A stretch of DNA of 31,449 bases from an uncultured Paenibacillaceae bacterium (GTDB lineage: Bacteria; Bacillota; Bacilli; Paenibacillales; DA-C8): contig CALGAO010000102.1 in assembly GCA_937957685.1 (NCBI GenBank), positions 1 to 31,449 on the forward strand, in the 5' to 3' direction. Below the pieces are notes generated by a model that had not been told where the DNA came from, ran no database searches, and saw nothing but the letters and a program-made list of their open reading frames with translations. Both the position numbers and the translations under genes were made by a program. Below are positions 7,644 through 16,691 of the stretch, one piece after another. The number at the start of each line of letters is the position of its first letter. The first letter of the stretch is position 1.

Positions 7644-8947
7644 GGGAGAAGCTGCGGAATGCACTGAACGCCGGGCTGTCGAGCATCGTGGAGATGCTTG
7701 TCGCCATGCCGGTACTGCTGTTCATTCATCTCTACATATTGCCTGAACCCCTGTTCTGGGGATGGCTCGTGTCGCATGCCGTTCTCTATGCGGTCGGTTG
7801 CCTGCTCCGGTCTCTCTGGCCGAATCCGAGGCTGATCGCGCATCAGCTGCTGCTTATCGCCATCAGCGGGATATTCGCATGGCTGTGGTTCGGCCTAAGC
7901 TGGCCCGGCATCATCAGCCTGCTGACAGGCTGGGCGGCTCTGGCGCGAGGCGGGGTGCTGGCCTTCCTGCCGCTGCGCAAGGCGCTCAGAACCAATGTCT
8001 ATCTGCTGAGCGTCGCCGCCTACTTCCTCCTGTCCTTCGTCAGCCGACACGCCTCTGACATGCAGAGAATCGCGCCTGCCGTGGGCTGGTGCGCGATCGG
8101 CACGCTGGCGATCACGCTGTACATGCTGAATCGCAACGCCCTGGATCAGGAATCCCTGCAGGAAGGAAACAGGCCCGTCGTGGCGAGGAGCGTCCTGTGG
8201 AAGAATCGCACGCTGCTCGTCCTGTTCGCAGTCCTTGTCGTGCTGGTCGCCAACATCCAGCAGCTGTTGCAGGCGTTTCGGGCGATGATCCGCAAGCTGG
8301 GAGAGTGGATCTACTGGCTGATGTCTCTCGGAACAGGCGGTGAGCCGCCTGAGACCGCGACGGAGACGGCTCCGCCCGAGATGCCGTTTGGCGAAGCGGG
8401 AGAGCCGGCCGCCTTCTGGGTGATCCTGGAGAAGATCGTGATGTGGATCGCGATCATCGTCGGCGCCATCGGTGCCCTGTATCTGCTATACAGGCTGTGC
8501 AAGCTGGCGATCAACGGCATCAAGGCCCTGTATGCCTGGATCATGAACCGTCTCATGGCCGGCGAATCCGTAAGCATGCGGGATCAGGACTACGAGGACG
8601 AGGTGGAGAAGCTGGCCGACTGGAGCGACCTGGCCCAGCGGTGGAGGGATCGGCTGCACGCGATGTTCGAGCGGGAGCCGCGCGACCGCTGGGACCGGCT
8701 GACCAGCAATCTGGAGCGCATCCGCTACTTGTACAGACAAGCGCTGAGACGGGTCATCCTGGAAGGGTATCGGTATGAGGCTTCACAAACGCCGCGCGAA
8801 CTGAAGAAGGGCGTCGAGCGGTGGAAAGGGCAGGAGCTGATGCCCGAGGAACTGGTGCGATATTACGAGGATGCGCGTTACGGAGGCAAGGAGCTGAGCG
8901 ATCAGCAGATCGAGGCGGTGCGCAAGTCGGTCGAGGAACGATCCTGA
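7640..8947 (+). CDS. Membrane protein with C-terminal DUF4129 domain
   Basis: This 435-residue membrane protein has several helices in the N-terminal 120 residues, another near 183-202 and one near 258-285, with a Glu/Pro/Thr-rich stretch before the last. The soluble C-terminus (about 330-435, with RYLYRQALRR and ETPREL-like SQTPRELKKG) resembles DUF4129, which normally sits at the end of transglutaminase-like membrane proteins partnered with MoxR and DUF58. Here the transglutaminase domain itself seems absent: the size is about 60% of the usual fusion, and no Cys-His-Asp core is visible. It is the last gene of the operon and ends at a hairpin. The assignment to this operon type is firm, the function is not known. 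Confidence 0.8.
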   Translation: MREKLRNALNAGLSSIVEMLVAMPVLLFIHLYILPEPLFWGWLVSHAVLYAVGCLLRSLWPNPRLIAHQLLLIAISGIFAWLWFGLSWPGIISLLTGWAALARGGVLAFLPLRKALRTNVYLLSVAAYFLLSFVSRHASDMQRIAPAVGWCAIGTLAITLYMLNRNALDQESLQEGNRPVVARSVLWKNRTLLVLFAVLVVLVANIQQLLQAFRAMIRKLGEWIYWLMSLGTGGEPPETATETAPPEMPFGEAGEPAAFWVILEKIVMWIAIIVGAIGALYLLYRLCKLAINGIKALYAWIMNRLMAGESVSMRDQDYEDEVEKLADWSDLAQRWRDRLHAMFEREPRDRWDRLTSNLERIRYLYRQALRRVILEGYRYEASQTPRELKKGVERWKGQELMPEELVRYYEDARYGGKELSDQQIEAVRKSVEERS

Positions 8948-8966
8948 GCCGGAAGCGGCAAGTAAT

Positions 8967-9010
8967 ACGGGGAGCACGCAGTCCTGATGATCAGGCTGCG
9001 TACTCCCCGT
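8967..9010. terminator. Hairpin between convergent genes, probable bidirectional terminator
   Basis: Arms 8967-8987 and 8991-9010 form a stem of about 20 bp with one bulged T and one mismatch, between the stops of the convergent DUF4129 and Ca2+-ATPase genes. T-tracts are poor on both sides, so termination efficiency is uncertain. Confidence 0.65.
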
Positions 9011-9026
9011 TCGCATACGGTCGTGA

Positions 9027-11699
9027 TCAGGTTGCCTTGCGGCGTTTGCCCAGGCGGATGAAGACCTTGATGATCTCGTTCAACATGAGCGGCAGGAGCG
9101 AGAGGCCGAGGGCGATGCCCCAGTCGGCGAGCGAGATGACCTTCATGCTGAAGGCTGCGGCCAGGGCCGGGACATTGACCACGATCACCTGCAGCAACAG
9201 GCCTGCGAGGATCGCTCCGATCAGGATCCTGTTGGAGAAAAGGCCGATCTGGAAGATCGATTTGTCCTCATGCCGCTTGGCCAATGAATAGAACAGCTGC
9301 GACGCCGCCAGCACGATGAACGCCATCGTCCGGCCATGGGCCAGCGAGGCCTCGGGAATATCCGCCGCGCCGAGCGCATAGCCTTCCGCATGCAAGCCAA
9401 GGGCAAACGCCGCAAGCGTGATCGCGCCGATCAGGAAGCCGCCGAGCAGGGCTCTGAGCGCCGCGCCATGGGCGAAGAAGCTTTCGCCCGGATTCCGGGG
9501 CTTGCGCTTCATGATGTCCTTGTCGCCCGGATCCACGCCAAGGGCGATCGCAGGCAAGGTATCGGTGAGCAGGTTGACCCACAGGATCTGGGTCGCCACG
9601 AGCGGCACCGGCAGGAAGAACAGCACGGAAGCGAGGATCGCGATCACTTCTCCCAGGTTGCAGGAGAGCAGGAAGATGATGGACTTCCTGATGTTCTCGT
9701 AGATGTTTCGCCCTTCCCGGACAGCGCGCACGATCGTCGAGAAGTTGTCGTCCGTCAGGATCATGTCGGCGGCTCCCTTGGACACGTCGGTGCCGGTGAT
9801 GCCCATCGCGACGCCGATGTCCGCGCTCTTGAGCGACGGAGCATCGTTGACGCCGTCGCCGGTCATGGAGACGATGTTGTTCTGTTTCCTGAACGCCTGG
9901 ACGATCTTCACCTTGTGCTCAGGCGAGACGCGGGCGAAGACGCGGTATTGGTGGATCCTCCGGGCGAATTCCTCATCGGACATCGCGTCGATCTCTGAGC
10001 CGGTGATGCTCTGCTCGATGGAATCCGCGATCTCCAGCTGCCTGGCGATGGCCACGGCGGTATTCTTGTGGTCGCCGGTGATCATCACCGGCGTGATGCC
10101 GGCCATCTTCGCCTCGCGGATCGAATCCTTGACCTCGAGGCGTGGCGGGTCGATCATGCCGACGAAGCCGATCACGGTCAGCCCCTGCTCCATCTCCTCC
10201 GGCGCAAGGATGCGATCCGCATCCTTGTAAGCGGCCCCGAGCACGCGCAGCGCGTCATCGGACATCGCCTCCGCCGCCTGGAGATAGGTGCGCTTCATCT
10301 CTTCGGTCAACGGGACGACCTTGCCGTCCACGAGCGCGCTGGTCGAGATGTTCAGGATCTGGTCGATGGCGCCTTTGGTATGCACGCGATAGCCGGTCCC
10401 GGCCTCGTTCAGCGTGGACATCAGCTTGCGGTCGGAGTCGAAGGGACGCTCCGCAACCCGCGGATGCGCCGCATGGAGCATGGAGCGCCCGAGCTGGTAT
10501 CGCTCGCCCATCACGATCAGCGCCACCTCGGTCGGATCGCCGGTGCTCTGCCCGTTGTCCCAGGTGGCGTCCGAGCAGAGCACGAAGGTGGTGATCAGCT
10601 GCTTCAGGTCACCTTCGGCCGCGGGGAATGAGCCTTGCGCCGGAACCTCATGGAGATGGTTCAGGGTATATGCCTTGACGACGGTCATCTTGTTCTGTGT
10701 CAGCGTCCCCGTCTTGTCAGAGCAGATGATATTGACCGAGCCCAGCGTCTCGACGGCGGGCAGGCGCTTGACGATCGCATGAAATCTCGACATGCGGGTG
10801 ACGCCAAGGGCCAGCACGATCGCCACGATCGCAGGCAGACCTTCCGGGATGGCGGCAACCGCCAGGCTGATCGCGGTCAGGAACATCTCGAGCAGATCCC
10901 TGCCCTGGAACAGACCGATCGCAAAGATCAGCACGCAGATGCCGATCGCCACGAACCCCAGTGTCTTGCCAAGCTCATCCAGCCGCTTCTGCAGCGGCGT
11001 CATCTCATTGTCATCGTGATCGAGGATCCTGGCGATCTTGCCCATCTCCGTCTCCATCGCCGTTCCGACGACTACGCCGACGCCTCGTCCATAGGTGATG
11101 AGGGTGGACATGAAGGCCATGTTGCTCCTGTCGCCGACGGGCGTCTTCGGATCCTCATGGATGGCGTCGGCATCCTTGTCCGCCGGAACGGACTCGCCGG
11201 TGAGGGCGGATTCCTCCACCTGAAGGTTCACGCTCTCCAGCAAACGAAGATCAGCGGGTATGTATCGGCCGGCGTCCAGGATGACGATATCCCCTGGAAC
11301 AACCTCGCCGGACGGGATCTCGACGATCTCTCCGTTGCGCCTGACCAGCGCGGTGGGACTCGCCATCTGCTGCAGCGCTTCGATCGCCTTCTCGGCCTTG
11401 TGCTCCTGGATGACCCCGATGATCGCGTTGAGCAGGACGACCAGCAGGATGATGACCGCATCGACGTACTCCCCTACCAGAAGGGTGATGACGGCAGCGG
11501 CGAGCAGCACATAGATCAGCATGTCATTCAGCTGGGCGAAGAACAGGGCCAGCAGGCTTTTCTTCGGCTTGCTCTTCAGCTTGTTCTCTCCGTACTTCTC
11601 CAGTCTCGCTCTCGCCTCCGCATCGGCAAGACCCGCCGCGGGATCGACGCCAAGCTCCCGCAGCACTTCTTCCTTAGACCTGGCAAACCACATGATCAT
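9027..11699 (-). CDS. P-type calcium-transporting ATPase (PIIA, SERCA-like)
   Basis: This 890-residue P-type ATPase exports Ca2+ from the cytoplasm. It has the N-terminal cation-ATPase segment, the actuator motif TGES (about 167-170), the phosphorylation site DKTGT with Asp at about 328, TGD and the hinge motif TGDGVNDAPSLK. Ion-binding residues of SERCA are recognisable: PEGLP in TM4, NLGE in TM5 and NLLTDTLP in TM6. The TM8 region has Gln (ASQLFYSL) where SERCA has a site-I glutamate. The open frame starts at GTG 11705, but AGAGG overlaps that codon, so ATG at 11699 is preferred; ATG at 11693 is also possible. It is transcribed alone from its own promoter and is unrelated to the sugar genes around it. 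Confidence 0.92.
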   Translation of the reverse strand: MIMWFARSKEEVLRELGVDPAAGLADAEARARLEKYGENKLKSKPKKSLLALFFAQLNDMLIYVLLAAAVITLLVGEYVDAVIILLVVLLNAIIGVIQEHKAEKAIEALQQMASPTALVRRNGEIVEIPSGEVVPGDIVILDAGRYIPADLRLLESVNLQVEESALTGESVPADKDADAIHEDPKTPVGDRSNMAFMSTLITYGRGVGVVVGTAMETEMGKIARILDHDDNEMTPLQKRLDELGKTLGFVAIGICVLIFAIGLFQGRDLLEMFLTAISLAVAAIPEGLPAIVAIVLALGVTRMSRFHAIVKRLPAVETLGSVNIICSDKTGTLTQNKMTVVKAYTLNHLHEVPAQGSFPAAEGDLKQLITTFVLCSDATWDNGQSTGDPTEVALIVMGERYQLGRSMLHAAHPRVAERPFDSDRKLMSTLNEAGTGYRVHTKGAIDQILNISTSALVDGKVVPLTEEMKRTYLQAAEAMSDDALRVLGAAYKDADRILAPEEMEQGLTVIGFVGMIDPPRLEVKDSIREAKMAGITPVMITGDHKNTAVAIARQLEIADSIEQSITGSEIDAMSDEEFARRIHQYRVFARVSPEHKVKIVQAFRKQNNIVSMTGDGVNDAPSLKSADIGVAMGITGTDVSKGAADMILTDDNFSTIVRAVREGRNIYENIRKSIIFLLSCNLGEVIAILASVLFFLPVPLVATQILWVNLLTDTLPAIALGVDPGDKDIMKRKPRNPGESFFAHGAALRALLGGFLIGAITLAAFALGLHAEGYALGAADIPEASLAHGRTMAFIVLAASQLFYSLAKRHEDKSIFQIGLFSNRILIGAILAGLLLQVIVVNVPALAAAFSMKVISLADWGIALGLSLLPLMLNEIIKVFIRLGKRRKAT

Positions 11700-11746
11700 A
11701 TGCACCTCTGGACTCTTGTCATTTCATAGGATGTCCCAATGATTCC

Positions 11747-11775
11747 ATATTAGAACGCGGACAGAAGCCTGTCAC
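11747..11775 (-). promoter_or_regulatory. Sigma-A promoter of the Ca2+-ATPase gene
   Basis: On the minus strand, GTGACA (11775-11770) and TAATAT (11752-11747) are separated by exactly 17 bases and lie about 50 bases upstream of the ATPase start. Five of six -35 positions match the consensus. The remaining gap (11,776 to about 11,957) holds no gene I can support. Confidence 0.6.
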
Positions 11776-11957
11776 GCTCAAATGTTACAAGGAGAGAAAA
11801 GATGCCATAAGAAAAGGGCTGCCAGCCGATCAGCCTCCGCTGACCATCCGACAACCCATCACCTGAGGTGACGCCATGTGCAAAATCTTAGGGCCATTTA
11901 AGATTCCTCCACTTCGTCGTCCCACATCCTGATGCGCTGCATGGTAATCGGGACAAA

Positions 11958-11995
11958 GAATCAGGCAGCGACGCAAATGGCGCGCTGCCTGATTC
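11958..11995 (-). terminator. Terminator of the GH3-GH43 operon
   Basis: Arms 11958-11970 and 11983-11995 are perfectly complementary (13 bp, 12-base loop) and lie six bases after the GH43 stop codon on the minus strand. They are followed on that strand by CTTTGT, a weak T-tract. Confidence 0.65.
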
Positions 11996-12001
11996 ATGGA
12001 T

Positions 12002-13528
12002 TCAATCAGATCCGAGCGGAACGTACCGAAAATAGTCAAAGGCTGCGGGAGTCCGGCTGGGCTCGCCATTGCCGGTGGCATACATGGCCATGTACACGCC
12101 TGTGAAGCCCCCGGCCACTTCCGTGGCGAGGAGGGAGGTTTCTCCGCTGCCAATGGCAAGCCGCTCACCGTCCGGGTATCTGATCCAGAACGTGTACGCT
12201 TCTTCGGCGGCTGTCACGCCCAGTTCGACGATGGCAGCGTTACATGCGATCTCGCGCTCCACCTTCCACAGGCTGCCGATCCTTCTCCGCAGGCGGATGA
12301 AATCCCTGTCTTGCTGGCGGGTCTTGCACAGATCGTAATGATAGCGCTCATTCATGAATACCGTCAGCCCGGCTTCCTCTCCATTCCATTCAGGCTGGAA
12401 GTCGAGACATGTGCTGATCTCGCATCTGAGATGCTGCTGCCTGCGGCCGACGAATGCCGGAGCTTCATAGCCGTCCAGCGTGCAGGCCTGGCCATGTAGC
12501 GTAAGCCAGCCCGGCCGTTCCTTGAGCGACCAGCTGCCCTCGGCAGGGTTGCGATAGAAATTCCAGACGGGGGCGAGCGTCGGTTGATCGAAGTCGTCAT
12601 GCTCCAGCCAGGCAGGGGGCCGCTCGATCGGCCAGGAGCCGATCTCATACGACAGCCCGATGCGTCCGCCGGTGCCGATGATCGGCCAGCCATCTTCGGA
12701 CCAGGTGATCGGAGCGAGATTCGTCTCGCGTCCGAGATGATGCCGCTTCGGATAACCGACCGGGCGGATGCCGAGGAACACCGCCCACCACGCCTGCACG
12801 AGATCGGCGTGACCGGTCGCCTGGATCGGGAGGTTCGTGCTGCGATTGGACATGATCGGGTTCGCCGGGTTGGACTCGTAAGGACCGGACGGATGTCGGC
12901 TGCGCGCGATCGTCTCCATATGCCCGTATTCCGTGCCGCCTTCGGCGATCATCAGGTAATACCAGTCGCCGATCCGGTAGATGTGCGGTCCTTCCGGACA
13001 GCTTCCGCCAGTGCCGTGCCACAGCAGGATGCGGTCGCCGATCACGCGCCCGGTCTCGACATTGAGCTCCGCCTGATAGATGCCTTCCGGTTCGGCCATA
13101 TACCGATTCGTGCCGGTAACGTACACCTTGCCATCCACGTCGAAGAACAGGTCCGGATCGATGCCGGGCCAGCCCTCGATGACGATCGGATCGGACCACG
13201 GTCCGTCCGGTCGATCCGCATGGACGTAGAAATTGGCTCCGGTGGTCACATTGGTGGTGATCACGTAGAACCGGCCGTTGTGATGCCGGATGGTCGGAGC
13301 GTAGATGCCAAGCGAGGACGGGTTTGCATTCCGGCGCTGAAGCGGCAGTTGGTTGGGGCGGGTCAGCACATGGCCCAGCTGCCTCCAGTTCACCAGGTCC
13401 CGACTGTGAAAGATCGGAATGCCGGGGAAGTATTCAAATGAGCTGGTGATCAGATAATAATCATTCCCGACCCGGCAGATGCTCGGGTCGGGATGGAAAC
13501 CGCTGATGATCGGATTGCGATAGATCAT
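12002..13528 (-). CDS. GH43 glycosidase, probable beta-xylosidase
   Basis: This 508-residue enzyme is predicted to release xylose (possibly arabinose) from the non-reducing ends of xylo-oligosaccharides. The five-bladed propeller of GH43 is marked by NPIISGFHPDPSICRVGNDY with the catalytic base Asp14, a GIDPDLF motif with the pKa-modulating Asp at about 124, and PEGPH with the general acid Glu at about 179. The region from about residue 320 to the end resembles the beta-sandwich (concanavalin A-like) domain found at the C-terminus of GH43 beta-xylosidases. There is no signal peptide, so it acts in the cytoplasm on imported oligomers. ATG at 13528 is preceded by GGAGG. It lies 48 bases after the GH3 gene and is surely in the same operon. 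GH43 specificity is hard to predict; alpha-L-arabinofuranosidase is the main alternative. Confidence 0.88.
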   Translation of the reverse strand: MIYRNPIISGFHPDPSICRVGNDYYLITSSFEYFPGIPIFHSRDLVNWRQLGHVLTRPNQLPLQRRNANPSSLGIYAPTIRHHNGRFYVITTNVTTGANFYVHADRPDGPWSDPIVIEGWPGIDPDLFFDVDGKVYVTGTNRYMAEPEGIYQAELNVETGRVIGDRILLWHGTGGSCPEGPHIYRIGDWYYLMIAEGGTEYGHMETIARSRHPSGPYESNPANPIMSNRSTNLPIQATGHADLVQAWWAVFLGIRPVGYPKRHHLGRETNLAPITWSEDGWPIIGTGGRIGLSYEIGSWPIERPPAWLEHDDFDQPTLAPVWNFYRNPAEGSWSLKERPGWLTLHGQACTLDGYEAPAFVGRRQQHLRCEISTCLDFQPEWNGEEAGLTVFMNERYHYDLCKTRQQDRDFIRLRRRIGSLWKVEREIACNAAIVELGVTAAEEAYTFWIRYPDGERLAIGSGETSLLATEVAGGFTGVYMAMYATGNGEPSRTPAAFDYFRYVPLGSD

Positions 13529-13576
13529 GAAGATTCCTCCGGAATATAGCCTTGCCTGGCGCCTTGCTTGACGGCC

Positions 13577-16411
13577 TTAACGGATAAAGCGGAATCTGCC
13601 CAGATTCATCGGGCCGGAGAAGACCAGAAACACATCCTGCAGGCCGGATGCAGAACGGATGCTGCAGGTATGCGTATGCCAGCTCTGAGCTCCGCCCGTT
13701 GACGGTACGTGGCATTCGCCGACGAGCTGGCCATCGGGCGATCCGAGCCTGATCTCGATCTTGCCGTCCTGCTCGCTGGCCACTCGCGCCTCAAAGAACC
13801 CAGCGCCGCTGCCCAGGTCAGCGTCATGGAAGCTGATCCAGGCGCGAGGCCGGAGAACGCTGACGCTGCTTGAGCCCTCGCGGCATTCGCCGATCACAAC
13901 GCCCTCATAATCGTCGTAGTTGATGGCCTTGGTCACCTCGAACAGATTGCGCGGCGGGATCTTCTCACCGTCCACGGCAAGCTGGCCGGTCAGGCGGATG
14001 TCGCTGGAGGAGGTGCCGATCATGATCGCGTACTCGCCGCTTTCCACGACATAGCGCTCGCGCGTCACATCCCAGATCGCCAGGTCGCTCGCCTTCAGCT
14101 CGAAGAGGACGGTCCGCGTCTCTCCCGGCTCGACGGTCACTCTCTCGAAGCCGCGAAGCTGCTTCAGCGGACGCTTCACGCGTGATGCGCCTGCGCGCAC
14201 ATACAGCTGGACCACTTCATCGCCGAGGGTGTCGCCCAGGTTCGTGACGTCCACGCTGATGTTCACGGTGCCGTCGGATGACACCCGATCCCGCGAGATG
14301 CGCAGGTTGCTGTACCCGAAGGTGGTATAGGACAGGCCATGGCCGAACGGGTAGAGCACGTCGCCGTCGAAGAACTGGTACGTGCGCTTGCCCTTGATGA
14401 TATCGTAGTCCATGATGTCCGGCAGCTGGTCGCTCGAACGGTACCAGGTGAAGTTCAGGCGGCCCGCCGGATTGTAGTCTCCGAACAGGACGTCTGCCAC
14501 GGCATTGCCCAGCTCCTGTCCGGCATGCGAGGTGAACAGGATGGCCGGTATATGCTCATCCGCCCAGTTGATGGCGAACGGATAGCTGCCGACGATGACG
14601 ACGATCGTGTTCGGATTGGCGCGGTACACCTCGCGGATGAGACGCTCCTGGGCCTCCGGCAGGGTCAGGTCCGGCCGGTCGATTGTTTCCTTGCCGTTGA
14701 TAAGCGGGTGATTGCCGACCACGACGATGGCCACTTCCGCCGATCTGGCCGCTTCCACGGCTTCCTGGAGTCCGTTCACAAGCACCTCGCAGTCGAAGAT
14801 GTCCGCAGCCTCGAAGCCGGAATGCTCCGTCTCCGCGAGCCGTCCGGAGCCGTCTCCGTCGAGCTGCACGGCATGACCGTTCCACGTGTTCAGCTTGCAA
14901 GTGCCGGCTTCGGCGTCCTTGTCCATGAGGATGACTTCCTTGGTGAACCAGCCCCAGATGTCGTCAGCGGTGCCCAGCAGATGCTTGTCATCGCTCGTCA
15001 CATACTTGCCGGTCTCCGGCGAGCGCAGCGTATGGCTCTTCCAGCCCCAGTCGGTCACAGACAGGGTCAGGGCCTGATCAGCCGCTTCCGCATCCGCCCT
15101 CAGCTTGCCGTCTTCGTCCAGCCGGACATAGCGGCCGTTCGCGGCGCTCTTCAGGCGCACGACGTCGTTGCCGTCCCTGTAGAGGAGATTGCGTCCCCTG
15201 AGCTTCTCGGAGATGGCGGTCTTGATCGTCACCGCGTAAGGGAGCGAGCCGCTGTACCAGTCGCGATACACGATGTCCGCCAGCGGTCCGATGACGGCCG
15301 TCTTCTTCAGTTTGCCCGATGAAAGCGGCAGGATGCCGTTGTTCTTGAGCAGCACGATGTTCTTCTTCGCCGCCTCGTACGACACCTCGGCATGCTCGGG
15401 CGAGAGGATGATCGATTCCGGGATCGAGGCATACGGGTTGCGCTCCTCCGGATCGAATTCGCCCAATCTGAAACGGACGCGGAACGTGTTGCGCAGCGCC
15501 GTATCGAGATCGTTCTCGGTGAGCAGTCCTTCCGCCAGGGCTTCGCGGATCGCCTGCTTCGAGATGTCATGATCGTCGGTGATGCTGTCGATGCCGCTCC
15601 TGATCGTATGCGCGACGGCTTCCTTGTAATGGTCATAATAATGATGATCGTTCACGGTGCCGAGCACGTCGCCCGCGTCGCTGACGACGAATCCGTTCAT
15701 GCCCCAGCGCTGCTTGACCACGCCGATGATGTCCGGATTCAGGTTGGCCGGCACGCCGTTGACCGCATTGTAGGAGGTCATCATCGATTGCGCGCCGCCC
15801 TCGACGAACGGAGCTTCAAATGCCTTCAGATAATATTCATGCATGTTGCGCGGATCGATGCTGACCGAGCACGAGCCGCGATCGAGTTCATTGTTGTTGC
15901 CGATAAAATGCTTCAGTGAAGCCACAGCCTGAAGATAGAAAGGATGATCCCCCTGGATGCCCTTGACCAGTTCGGTGGTCAAACGTCCGGTCAGATGGGG
16001 GTCTTCTCCGTAGCCTTCTTCGGTTCGGCCCCAGCGGGGGTCGCGCTCGAGATCAACGGTGGGCGCCCATAGCGTCAGCCCGTTGATCGCCGGATTGCGC
16101 CTGTAGAAGCCGCGCGCTTCCTTGCCGATCACTTCGCCGACCCGTCTGAGGAGATCCTTGTCCCAGGTGCTGGCGAGCCCGATCGGTTGGGGGAAGGTCG
16201 TGGCTTCCCCGAGCCACGCCACGCCGTGGGCGGCTTCCGTGCCATGCTTGTATGGTTTTACGCCCAGCCGGCTGATCTCGTCCTGATATTGGCACATCAG
16301 ATTGATCTTTTCTTCCAGCGTGAACCTGGACACCAGGTCATTGACCCTGGTCTCAAGCGGCAGGTCCGGGTTTTGATACGGATACGTATAGGTTGCGGAT
16401 GGTTCAGACAT
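13577..16411 (-). CDS. GH3 beta-glycosidase with inserted fascin-like domain and C-terminal CBM6
   Basis: This large (944 aa) GH3 enzyme probably removes beta-linked xylose or glucose from oligosaccharides. The N-terminal barrel contains WAPTVDLERDPRWGRTEEGYGEDP, KHFIGNN and the nucleophile motif GFVVSDAGD (Asp245). The second GH3 domain starts near residue 340, is interrupted at about 410-540 by a beta-trefoil-like segment with fascin-style repeats (VRLKSAANGRYVRLDEDGKL, HTLRSPETGKYVTSDD), and resumes at VNGLQEAVEAARSAEVAIVV. A fibronectin-III-like domain (about 700-810) and a CBM6-like module (about 824-944) follow. No signal peptide is seen. The frame is open to 16516, but the conserved start is ATG at 16411. 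Its ribosome site is poor: only AAAGGGG about 13 bases away. It heads an operon with GH43 and is divergent from the YesN-type regulator, which may control it. Confidence 0.88.
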   Translation of the reverse strand: MSEPSATYTYPYQNPDLPLETRVNDLVSRFTLEEKINLMCQYQDEISRLGVKPYKHGTEAAHGVAWLGEATTFPQPIGLASTWDKDLLRRVGEVIGKEARGFYRRNPAINGLTLWAPTVDLERDPRWGRTEEGYGEDPHLTGRLTTELVKGIQGDHPFYLQAVASLKHFIGNNNELDRGSCSVSIDPRNMHEYYLKAFEAPFVEGGAQSMMTSYNAVNGVPANLNPDIIGVVKQRWGMNGFVVSDAGDVLGTVNDHHYYDHYKEAVAHTIRSGIDSITDDHDISKQAIREALAEGLLTENDLDTALRNTFRVRFRLGEFDPEERNPYASIPESIILSPEHAEVSYEAAKKNIVLLKNNGILPLSSGKLKKTAVIGPLADIVYRDWYSGSLPYAVTIKTAISEKLRGRNLLYRDGNDVVRLKSAANGRYVRLDEDGKLRADAEAADQALTLSVTDWGWKSHTLRSPETGKYVTSDDKHLLGTADDIWGWFTKEVILMDKDAEAGTCKLNTWNGHAVQLDGDGSGRLAETEHSGFEAADIFDCEVLVNGLQEAVEAARSAEVAIVVVGNHPLINGKETIDRPDLTLPEAQERLIREVYRANPNTIVVIVGSYPFAINWADEHIPAILFTSHAGQELGNAVADVLFGDYNPAGRLNFTWYRSSDQLPDIMDYDIIKGKRTYQFFDGDVLYPFGHGLSYTTFGYSNLRISRDRVSSDGTVNISVDVTNLGDTLGDEVVQLYVRAGASRVKRPLKQLRGFERVTVEPGETRTVLFELKASDLAIWDVTRERYVVESGEYAIMIGTSSSDIRLTGQLAVDGEKIPPRNLFEVTKAINYDDYEGVVIGECREGSSSVSVLRPRAWISFHDADLGSGAGFFEARVASEQDGKIEIRLGSPDGQLVGECHVPSTGGAQSWHTHTCSIRSASGLQDVFLVFSGPMNLGRFRFIR

Positions 16412-16623
16412 TGGACTCTGACAACCCCTTTCACATGTTTGGCTCGATTGTAACACTGCTTTGATCCGGGCCGATACCTGCAAGATTAGTGTGAAAATCC
16501 ATGGTTTTTTCGTCATTTGATTTCCATGAGGGTAAGTGGCGTGACGCGTCTGATCATCCCATATCGGATCAGGCTGGGCAACCGATGGGTGGACATGGAT
16601 CGGATGGGATATACTATATTCAT

Positions 16624-16652
16624 TTGCGCTGACAGACGCTTTCGCTTAACAT
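16624..16652 (+). promoter_or_regulatory. Candidate promoter of the response regulator gene
   Basis: TTGCGC (16624-16629) and TAACAT (16647-16652) are separated by 17 bases, and transcription would start about 20 bases upstream of the GGAGG at 16678. The -35 box matches in four of six positions. The divergent GH3 gene must be transcribed from the same 280-base gap, but no convincing minus-strand promoter was found. Confidence 0.45.
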
Positions 16653-16691
16653 ATACGTAAGATGTGTAAGACGAACGGAGGAAACGGTTGG

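Noticed and set aside
11830..12168. 112-codon minus-strand frame reaching into the gap after GH43
   Set aside because: Overlaps the end of GH43 in another frame and runs through its terminator hairpin; no ribosome site or homology.
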